Shown: positions 6,308-11,111 of the stretch, in pieces
Layout of the letters: every line of letters begins with the position of its first letter
How positions within the stretch are numbered: position 1 is the stretch's first letter
Source of the DNA: JAUVZL01 sp965603515
GTDB taxonomy: Bacteria; Hydrothermota; Tepidihabitantia; SM23-42
NCBI GenBank assembly: GCA_965603515.1
Contig: CBFDDH010000055.1
Location: 1-11,111 of the forward strand
Length of the DNA stretch: 11,111 nucleotides
Direction: 5' to 3'
The notes under the pieces: model-generated
Databases searched by the model: none
What the model was told of the DNA's origin: nothing
Seen by the model: the letters and a program-made list of their open reading frames with translations, nothing else
Translations under genes and position numbers: made by a program

Positions 6308-6493
6308 ATGGCAAAGTTATGTTTGATAAATAAAGCAAAGAAAAAGCCAAAATTCTCGACAAGACGGTATAACCGTTGTTTCAGATGCGGAAGGGCAAGG
6401 GGTTATTATCGCAGATTTGGTCTTTGCCGCATTTGCTTTCGCGAACTCGCCCTTGAAGGCGAGATCCCAGGCGTAAGAAAAGCAACCTGGTAA
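6308..6493 (+). CDS. rpsN: 30S ribosomal protein S14, zinc-binding type Z
   Basis: 61 residues, the standard length of the short zinc form (often called rpsZ or rpsN type Z). The zinc knuckle is Cys24-x2-Cys27 and Cys40-x2-Cys43, in RCFRCGRARGYYRRFGLCRIC, followed by FRELALEGEIPGVRKATW. S14 is a late-assembling protein of the 30S head. AGGATAGGT upstream of the ATG serves as the Shine-Dalgarno. It is the last gene of the cluster; in most bacteria rpsH and rplF follow immediately, but here a noncoding, repeat-rich region begins. Confidence 0.97.
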   Translation: MAKLCLINKAKKKPKFSTRRYNRCFRCGRARGYYRRFGLCRICFRELALEGEIPGVRKATW

Positions 6494-6494
6494 A

Positions 6495-6556
6495 GCGCCT
6501 TTGGCGAAGCACCAAATCCCATCAGCCTCAGCCTGAGGCTGATCCGCCTCGGGCGG
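6495..6556. repeat. Cluster of GC-rich palindromes after rpsN
   Basis: Three palindromes lie in a row: CGCC-TTT-GGCG (6496-6506), ATCAGCCTCA-GCC-TGAGGCTGAT (6521-6543, a perfect 10-bp stem) and CCGCC-TCG-GGCGG (6544-6556, a perfect 5-bp stem directly abutting the previous one). They are much more GC-rich than the surroundings. They could act as a bidirectional 3'-end structure for the convergent genes, although T-runs are missing, or they could be copies of a dispersed palindromic repeat. A GCGAAGC heptamer, a sequence known to form a very stable DNA mini-hairpin, lies at 6504-6510. Confidence 0.6.
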
Positions 6557-6610
6557 AAAATTCGTACCCAAACAATATCATAATCCAAGGTGTTTACACT
6601 ATAACGATGC

Positions 6611-6800
6611 GGTTACTAAGTAGTCAAGTTATTGGAACCTTTGAATCCTAACGGATTGGAAGAGAGCACTGCGTGCTGGAACAGTTTTAATTCCCTTCAT
6701 TTCAAGTTATTCCATTCGAAGAATCCATTCTAGTGTGAAACACTCATTTCCATACGAAGTATCCCTTCCATACTTAGCATCATTCATTAGGTGACTAAGT
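6611..6800. repeat. Run of short three-base-loop hairpins between direct repeats
   Basis: Five perfect small hairpins follow each other: AATCC-TAAC-GGATT (6644-6657), AGCAC-TGC-GTGCT (6665-6677), ATTC-GAA-GAAT (6714-6724), AGTGT-GAA-ACACT (6732-6744) and ATAC-GAA-GTAT (6752-6762). A sixth, ATAC-TTA-GCAT (6770-6780), has one mismatch. The first two are each followed by GGAA; the later ones are mostly preceded by TTCC or CC. Near-identical 11-mers, GGTTACTAAGT (6611-6621) and GGTGACTAAGT (6790-6800), frame the run, and TCAAGTTATT occurs twice inside (6623-6632, 6702-6711). Stems differ while loop and flank stay alike, as expected of structural selection. The function is unknown. Confidence 0.5.
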
Positions 6801-6885
6801 TATTTGAAGCTTAGGATTTGGCACTTGGCAATCTTCTCGTCAGGAAATGTCGTATAAATAACAATATATTTACTGGATCAAACCA

Positions 6886-8226
6886 TCAAATATTCCATAG
6901 AAGAAGCATTGTTATATTAAAATATATAAGCAGGGTTGTTGTATCGAGTATCGTAGCTATCAGAGGACCAGACATCAAAGCTGGATCCACACCTAATTTC
7001 TTGAATATTATGGGTAGTATGCCGCCAAGTGACGTGGCGATAACGATCGCGATGATCATGGCTATAGCAACCGTGTAACCAAGCATAATGTCACCCTGGA
7101 ACACAATAGCGCGTAATGCAGTTATTGCACCCGCCACAATACCCATGAGGATACCGATGAAGAATTCCTTCCGGATAACGCGCCATATATCTACCAAAGC
7201 TATTTCACCGGTAGCAAGACTTCTGATTACAACAGTCGCAGCCTGCGTGCCGGCACTGCCACTGGTGTTCATCAATATAGGGATGAAGAAACTCAAAGTG
7301 ACGATATTTGAAAGTAGGAAAGAGTAATGTTCCAAAACACTGCCTGAAATAAAACCGGCCAAGGCGAGAATGATGAGCCAGATAACTCGTTTCCGGGCAA
7401 GGTGAAACGGGTTGGCACTCAGGTATGCCTCGGTAACACCAGCTGCACCGAAACGAAAGATATCCTCACTAGCCTCCTCCGTAATAACATCGAGTACATC
7501 GTCAACAGTAATTACACCCTTAATGCGACCAAGTTTATCAAGCACGGGCACTGAGGGTTCATCATATTTTTCAAAAACGTGGGCGACATCTTCCTGGTCC
7601 AAATCCAAAGCAACACTGGTAAACATGGTGTCCATGACTTTTACAACTTTCCTCTTAGGACTCGTCGTCAAAAGGTCTTTAAGGAGTATCGTACCTTTCA
7701 AACGATTGACTCTATCGACGACGTAGATATATTGGATGAAATCAATTTCTTTTGCCTTCTCTCTTAGTATTCTCAGAACCTGTCCGATAGTGATATCCTC
7801 ATGGGCGGTAATGAAATCAGTAGTCATAAGACCACCAGCAGTATTACTTTTATAGGCAAGGAGTTCGCGCGCCCTACTCTGTTCCTCTTCTTCCAACAAT
7901 GGTATCAGTTTTTCTGTTTCTTGATCAGGCAAAATAGCAAAAAGATCAGTACGGTCATCTGGTGACATCTCATTAATAATATCTTTTTTCCTGGAGGTCG
8001 AGATATTGCTGAGCAGTTCCAGCATCTCATCTTCTTTAAGAAATTCAAAGACATCTGTGGCAAATCTCGTGTCCAGAGCATTAAAGAACACGAGCTGTTC
8101 ATCACGAGTAAATTCTGACCAAATCTCTGCTATATCAGCCGGTTCGAAATATGATGTCACTTTTCTTAGAGCTCTTTTTTTCTTGGTGGCGATAAGTTCC
8201 TTGATTTCTGGCAATATGACGCGCAT
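6886..8226 (-). CDS. mgtE: Magnesium transporter MgtE
   Basis: 446 residues from the ATG at 8226, the usual MgtE length. It is a homodimeric inner-membrane Mg2+ channel gated by cytosolic Mg2+. In order it has the N-terminal superhelical domain (ILPEIKELI onward, with FEPADIAEIW), two CBS domains (about residues 138-260, with MTTDFITAHEDITIGQVL and the second ending GVITVDDVLDVI), a connecting helix, and five membrane segments from about residue 280. Family motifs in the channel are NTSGSAGTQAATVVIRSLATGEI and the last-helix GVDPALMSGPLIATILD, whose Asp matches the Mg2+-binding Asp of the pore. The frame is open upstream to 8340, but that 38-residue extension is not part of the family and a promoter lies inside it. 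No M-box riboswitch is possible on a leaderless transcript. Confidence 0.95.
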   Translation of the reverse strand: MRVILPEIKELIATKKKRALRKVTSYFEPADIAEIWSEFTRDEQLVFFNALDTRFATDVFEFLKEDEMLELLSNISTSRKKDIINEMSPDDRTDLFAILPDQETEKLIPLLEEEEQSRARELLAYKSNTAGGLMTTDFITAHEDITIGQVLRILREKAKEIDFIQYIYVVDRVNRLKGTILLKDLLTTSPKRKVVKVMDTMFTSVALDLDQEDVAHVFEKYDEPSVPVLDKLGRIKGVITVDDVLDVITEEASEDIFRFGAAGVTEAYLSANPFHLARKRVIWLIILALAGFISGSVLEHYSFLLSNIVTLSFFIPILMNTSGSAGTQAATVVIRSLATGEIALVDIWRVIRKEFFIGILMGIVAGAITALRAIVFQGDIMLGYTVAIAMIIAIVIATSLGGILPIIFKKLGVDPALMSGPLIATILDTTTLLIYFNITMLLLWNI

Positions 8227-8231
8227 GGATA

Positions 8232-8259
8232 AGTTTATTCCAAAAAAGACCGCCGTCAA
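8232..8259 (-). promoter_or_regulatory. mgtE promoter, predicted leaderless
   Basis: On the minus strand TTGACG (8259-8254), a 16-base spacer and TAAACT (8237-8232) form a sigma70-like promoter. Only five bases separate the -10 box from the ATG at 8226, so the transcript should begin at or next to the start codon. The same layout at two other genes in the window supports the call and fixes the mgtE start. Confidence 0.65.
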
Positions 8260-8352
8260 TACCGTGAGATGAATCTTGTGAGCTCTGAAAAAGTATCCCT
8301 CCCTATTCTTATCATTCCGGTAATTGTCGAAAATCCTCACAGTCTTCTGTTA

Positions 8353-8380
8353 TTGACAACACCAGTCTCTTTGATATAAT
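8353..8380 (+). promoter_or_regulatory. phzF-family gene promoter, predicted leaderless
   Basis: TTGACA (8353-8358), a 16-base spacer and a perfect TATAAT (8375-8380), preceded by TGA so that it also reads as an extended -10 (TGATATAAT). The ATG begins at 8387, seven bases after the end of the -10 box, where the transcription start is expected. There is no room for a Shine-Dalgarno. It is divergent from the mgtE promoter in the 160-base gap. Confidence 0.8.
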
Positions 8381-8386
8381 TGATTC

Positions 8387-9313
8387 ATGCAATGGTTGAC
8401 TACGAAGCGGATAAGTACGTTTACGGATAAAGCCTATGCTGGTAACCCGGCCTTTGTTATCATTGGCGTTAACAAATTAGAAGATGAGAAAAAGCTCGTG
8501 AAACTTGCCAGTGAATTGAACCCGGTTTCAGATACCGTGTTTATCTATCCGGAAGACAAAGAAGCTGATCTATTCCTGCGGTTCTTCAGCCAATCTGAGG
8601 AAATCGGTTTTTCCGGACACGGTACGATTGCTGCCTATATTGGTACCGAAGGTGAGGGTATTTTTGAACTTACCGAACCTATTACCCTAATAAGACAGCG
8701 CACCAAAACAGGTATTCAACACATTGAACTGCGGGTTAAGAATAAGAAAATTGAAAGAGTCACGGTATCTCTACCCGTACCTCAGTTTGTGAGTACCCCA
8801 GTGGATGTTAAACAGATCGCCAGATTTCTGAGAATTTCACAAGCTGAAATACAGAATTCCAAGTATCCGATCGGTATTGTCTCATCACCCGGGAATGCAG
8901 AGATTACTGTGCCGGTTGGATCATGTGATACCCTCTTGAGTATTACGCCCAATTTTCCGCTCATGAAAAGTTATTGCGACCGTCTTCAAATGACCGGCGT
9001 TGTCGTATATTGCCTGCAAACCATAAAAAAGGATAATAGTGCACACATGCGTCACTTTGCACCCTCGGTCGGTATTGATGAAGACCCGGTATCAGGAGCA
9101 GCAAGCGCTTCGCTGGGTTGTTATCTGGTCCATAATCGTATCATGCCACTTAGCGAAATGACGCGCGTTATTATTGAAATGGGCTATGCGATGAAACGAC
9201 CCGGTCGGGTGTATATTCATGTCCATTCTTATAAGAATCAAATCATGAAGGTAACCTTTGGTGGTCAGGGCGTTATCACGTTTGAAGGACGAACTGCATT
9301 ACCTGAAGATTAA
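8387..9313 (+). CDS. PhzF-family isomerase/epimerase
   Basis: 308 residues, a usual length for the PhzF family of cofactor-independent isomerases with two diaminopimelate-epimerase-like halves. The first half has FTDKAYAGNPAFVI (residues 12-25) and EEIGFSGHGTIAA (71-83, His78); the second has MRHFAPSVGIDEDPVSGAASASLG (221-244, Asp233 matching the Asp of the EDPxTGSA motif). The catalytic Glu of PhzF, in the NLSET motif, corresponds to Asp49 here (NPVSDT), a conservative change whose effect I cannot judge. The substrate is unknown; most bacterial members are not phenazine enzymes, and no phenazine genes are nearby. The gene stands alone, divergent from mgtE, with its own promoter and no Shine-Dalgarno. 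Confidence 0.88.
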   Translation: MQWLTTKRISTFTDKAYAGNPAFVIIGVNKLEDEKKLVKLASELNPVSDTVFIYPEDKEADLFLRFFSQSEEIGFSGHGTIAAYIGTEGEGIFELTEPITLIRQRTKTGIQHIELRVKNKKIERVTVSLPVPQFVSTPVDVKQIARFLRISQAEIQNSKYPIGIVSSPGNAEITVPVGSCDTLLSITPNFPLMKSYCDRLQMTGVVVYCLQTIKKDNSAHMRHFAPSVGIDEDPVSGAASASLGCYLVHNRIMPLSEMTRVIIEMGYAMKRPGRVYIHVHSYKNQIMKVTFGGQGVITFEGRTALPED

Positions 9314-9420
9314 CCCCGCACCTTTACTTATCTCTTGATTTCATAAACATAAATGCCTCGCTCCATGTACGAGCATGAATCGGTTACAGTTCATTTACTC
9401 GCCAGAAAAGGTGCGGGGTT
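9312..9420. repeat. 14-bp perfect inverted repeat around the phzF-SNF spacer
   Basis: AACCCCGCACCTTT (9312-9325) is exactly complementary to AAAGGTGCGGGGTT (9407-9420), with 81 bases between. The left arm begins inside the phzF TAA stop; the right arm ends in the first two bases of the TTGACA box of the next gene. Inside, smaller pairings are possible: ATG-c-CTCG with CGAGCAT (9353-9360 with 9370-9376) and ATGAA with TTCAT (9375-9379 with 9390-9394). It may be a 3'-end structure of the phzF mRNA, an operator-like site or a small mobile-element remnant. Confidence 0.6.
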
Positions 9421-9446
9421 GACACGTAAATCGCTTTATATATAAT
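9419..9446 (+). promoter_or_regulatory. SNF transporter promoter, predicted leaderless
   Basis: TTGACA (9419-9424), a 16-base spacer and TATAAT (9441-9446), both perfect consensus boxes. The ATG at 9452 lies five bases beyond the -10 box, so transcription should start at the initiation codon. A TTG at 9446 in the same frame overlaps the -10 box and cannot be on this transcript, which supports the ATG as start. Confidence 0.82.
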
Positions 9447-9451
9447 TGCCA

Positions 9452-10981
9452 ATGAAAGATAAATGGGATAGTAGAACATCATTTATATTAGCTTCAATAG
9501 GATCTGCCATTGGTCTTGGGAACATATGGCGATTCCCATATGTCTGCTATGAGAATGGTGGTGGCGCATTTCTGATCCCCTATCTCGTCGCACTACTTAC
9601 AACAGGTATCCCGTTAATGATCCTCGAATTTTCTCTTGGACATAAGTATTATAGACCAGCACCTGCTGCACTGGGACATGTTAGGAAGGGGTTTGAAGTA
9701 CTTGGATGGTTCGCTTTGCTCATCGGCTTCGGTATCGTAGCGTATTATGCAGTCGTTATGAGTTGGTGCTTCAATTATCTTGGTTATTCATTCAATCTCG
9801 CATGGGGTCAAGATACCCAGGCATTCTTCTTCAACCAATTCTTACAGATATCTGAATCACCGCTGCAATTAGGCGGCATACAGTGGACGATAGTATTAGG
9901 CTTGGTGGTGACCTGGATTTGCGTAATTGCTGCGATTTGGAAAGGACCAAAAACTGTCGGTAAAGTAGTCTACTTCACGGTTATAATCCCATGGATAATA
10001 TTGATCGTACTGGTAGTAAGGGGAGTAACATTGCCCGGAGCGATCGAGGGCTTGAAATTCTATCTCACCCCACGCTTCGGTGCTTTGCTTGATTACAAAG
10101 TATGGCTTGCCGCATATTCCCAGGTTTTCTTCTCGCTCACAATCGGCTTTGGTGTGCAGATCACTTATGCCAGTTTTCTGAAAAAGGAATCCGATATTGT
10201 TAACAACGCATTTCTTGTTAGCTTTGCCAATAATGCGACTTCTTTTGTAGGCGGTCTTGCCGTATTTGCAACACTTGGATATTATGCTCACCAGAGCGGA
10301 TTACCGGTGAGTGAGGTTGTAAAAGCAGGACCGCAGCTAGCATTCGTTACATATCCGACAATAATAAGCATGCTACCTGTTGCGGCAAGTGTTTTCGGTA
10401 TTCTTTTCTTCCTCATGCTCCTAATGTTGGGCATTGATTCGGCATTTTCTCTGGTTGAAGCCGGTGCTGCATCGATCATTGATAAATTCAAAATTAAGAG
10501 AATTTATGCAAATATCGGTTTTGGCGTCATTGCATTAGTGGTCGGACTCATATTCACGACGAAAGCTGGTTTATACTGGCTTGATATAGTGGATTATTTT
10601 ATGAATAATTACGGGCTGCTTGTGGTTGGTATTCTCCAGTGTTTTGCGGTTGCCTATTTCTATACACACAAAGATGTTGATGTCCAGCGTCATTTTGATT
10701 CCGGCGACAAATCGATCTTTTCTATCCCCACGAAGGTTGTTGAATTAAGACAATATGCAAACAGCAAATCCGATTTCACTATCGGTCGTTGGTGGGATTT
10801 CTCAGTCAAATATCTGACACCAATTGTTGTGGGTATTCTTTTTGTCACAAATATCTACAATCGTTTTATGACATCTTATGGCGGGTATAGTAGGTTAGCT
10901 GAATTCCTGGGTGGGTGGTTGGTTATAATTGTATTCATTGTTGTTGCCATCATCCTTTACAGAAACAAAAGGAGAGAATGA
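9452..10981 (+). CDS. Sodium-dependent amino-acid transporter, SNF/NSS family (MetP-like)
   Basis: 509 residues with about 12 hydrophobic segments, a LeuT-fold inner-membrane symporter that couples Na+ entry to uptake of an amino acid. The first helix has the unwound Na+/substrate site GSAIGLGNIWRFPY (residues 17-30), followed by ENGGGAFLIPYLVALLTTGIPLMILEFSLGH. Further family features are the YSQVFFSLTIGFGVQITYASF helix 6 region, FVGGLAVFATLGYY, and MLGIDSAFSLVEAG in helix 8. The next gene encodes a MetS-like small subunit, as in the methionine/alanine importer MetPS of Corynebacterium. Substrate specificity is therefore suggested, not shown. The gene has its own consensus promoter and no Shine-Dalgarno; its TGA overlaps the next ATG. 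Confidence 0.93.
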   Translation: MKDKWDSRTSFILASIGSAIGLGNIWRFPYVCYENGGGAFLIPYLVALLTTGIPLMILEFSLGHKYYRPAPAALGHVRKGFEVLGWFALLIGFGIVAYYAVVMSWCFNYLGYSFNLAWGQDTQAFFFNQFLQISESPLQLGGIQWTIVLGLVVTWICVIAAIWKGPKTVGKVVYFTVIIPWIILIVLVVRGVTLPGAIEGLKFYLTPRFGALLDYKVWLAAYSQVFFSLTIGFGVQITYASFLKKESDIVNNAFLVSFANNATSFVGGLAVFATLGYYAHQSGLPVSEVVKAGPQLAFVTYPTIISMLPVAASVFGILFFLMLLMLGIDSAFSLVEAGAASIIDKFKIKRIYANIGFGVIALVVGLIFTTKAGLYWLDIVDYFMNNYGLLVVGILQCFAVAYFYTHKDVDVQRHFDSGDKSIFSIPTKVVELRQYANSKSDFTIGRWWDFSVKYLTPIVVGILFVTNIYNRFMTSYGGYSRLAEFLGGWLVIIVFIVVAIILYRNKRRE

Positions 10982-11070
10982 TGCCGGTATCTGCCTGGAT
11001 CATGTTTTCTGTTACAGTACTCATCCTTTTCGGTGGTATTGTGATGTGTCTATTTAAGATGAAGAAGTAG
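10981..11070 (+). CDS. Small membrane subunit of NSS transporter, MetS-like
   Basis: 29 residues: MPVSAWIMFSV, a hydrophobic stretch rich in Val, Leu and Ile with a central FGG, and a positively charged tail ending KMKK. This is the pattern of the MetS/MaaI small subunits that accompany certain SNF transporters: a single membrane helix, a GG pair within it, and charges at the cytoplasmic end. The ATG at 10981 overlaps the transporter TGA (TGATG) and has GGAG six bases upstream; an ATG three bases earlier (10978) is also possible but sits closer to the Shine-Dalgarno. Position directly behind an NSS transporter gives strong support despite the small size. Confidence 0.75.
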   Translation: MPVSAWIMFSVTVLILFGGIVMCLFKMKK

Positions 11071-11080
11071 TATTAAGGGA

Positions 11081-11111
11081 ATGTCGAAATTTCTTGGAGT
11101 AGAGCCTTTAG
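11081..11111 (+). repeat. Dispersed hairpin repeat, copy 2 with micro-ORF start (cut by window end)
   Basis: From the ATG at 11081 the sequence reads MSKFLGVEPL in frame until the window ends. It parallels MSKYLDNGVEPLGS at 5337-5378. The last 16 bases are identical to copy 1; upstream of them the copies differ by two synonymous changes, a Tyr/Phe change and a six-base in-frame gap. The hairpin is cut off after its loop and the first G of the right arm. Confidence 0.5.

Larger units (their letters stand above)
6494..6885. other. Noncoding region between convergent rpsN and mgtE
   Basis: These 392 bases contain no credible gene. The left part holds two or three GC-rich palindromes just after rpsN. 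The middle part (about 6611-6800) is a run of small hairpins bounded by direct repeats. The right part (6801-6885) is AT-rich, and I see no clear structure in it. No hairpin with a following T-run, the classical intrinsic terminator, is visible for either rpsN or mgtE. Confidence 0.7.

Noticed and set aside
6494..6600. Intrinsic terminator of the ribosomal operon
   Set aside because: The strong hairpins are not followed by a T-run on either strand, so the classical form is absent; they are listed as palindromic repeats instead.
6644..6780. CRISPR array or integron attachment sites
   Set aside because: There is no constant repeat of CRISPR length with unique spacers, no cas or integrase gene nearby, and the hairpins lack the paired core sites of attC.
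8227..8340. N-terminal extension of mgtE by 38 residues
   Set aside because: MgtE proteins start close to the LPEIKELI segment, and a promoter with -35 and -10 boxes occupies the extension, leaving its codons upstream of the predicted transcript start.
9326..9406. tRNA-like or riboswitch-like fold in the inverted repeat interior
   Set aside because: A few short stems and a CGCCA-like end can be drawn, but there is no acceptor, D, anticodon and T arm set and no recognisable riboswitch core.
9353..9445. A 30-codon open frame in the phzF-SNF spacer
   Set aside because: It runs through the inverted repeat and both promoter boxes, has no Shine-Dalgarno and resembles no known family.

Overview
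The window is bacterial. It carries the 3' end of tuf followed by a very compact S10-spc ribosomal protein cluster on the + strand: rpsJ, rplC, rplD, rplW, rplB, rpsS, rplV, rpsC, rplP, rpmC, rpsQ, rplN, rplX, rplE, rpsN. Bacterial-type L24 (with a C-terminal zinc ribbon), zinc-binding type Z S14, MgtE and bacterial sigma70-like promoters all point to a bacterium. The GC content is moderate to low by eye. Hairpin-forming dispersed repeats and micro-ORFs suggest an uncultivated lineage, but I cannot name the phylum from sequence alone.

Region 1 (1-6493) is the ribosomal cluster. Junctions are extremely tight. Stop and start codons overlap as TAATG at seven junctions and as ATGA at three, so translation of neighbours is probably coupled. 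The first base of rplP falls in such a TAATG, but its codon 9, where the L16 family has an aromatic residue, is an in-frame TAA. The only two spacers of more than about 70 bases (rpsQ-rplN and rplN-rplX) are each filled by a micro-ORF that starts in a TAATG overlap. The second micro-ORF ends in a hairpin repeat. That hairpin, together with its reading frame, begins again in the last 31 bases of the window.

Region 2 (6494-6885) is noncoding and lies between convergent genes. The cluster stops abruptly after rpsN; rpsH, rplF and the other usual spc genes do not follow. The gap holds two GC-rich perfect palindromes and then an unusual run of short hairpins with three-base loops, mostly GAA, between two near-identical 11-base direct repeats.

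Region 3 (6886-11070) holds unrelated housekeeping and transport genes: an MgtE magnesium transporter on the minus strand, a divergent PhzF-family isomerase, and a sodium-dependent SNF/NSS amino-acid transporter followed by a 29-residue MetS-like small membrane subunit. All three promoter-proximal genes here have a TTGACR-N16-TAWAMT promoter whose -10 box ends only 5-6 bases before the start codon, so their transcripts should be leaderless. Downstream genes such as metS, rpsS, rpsC, rplE and rpsN have ordinary Shine-Dalgarno sequences. A 14-base perfect inverted repeat frames the spacer between the phzF stop and the SNF promoter.
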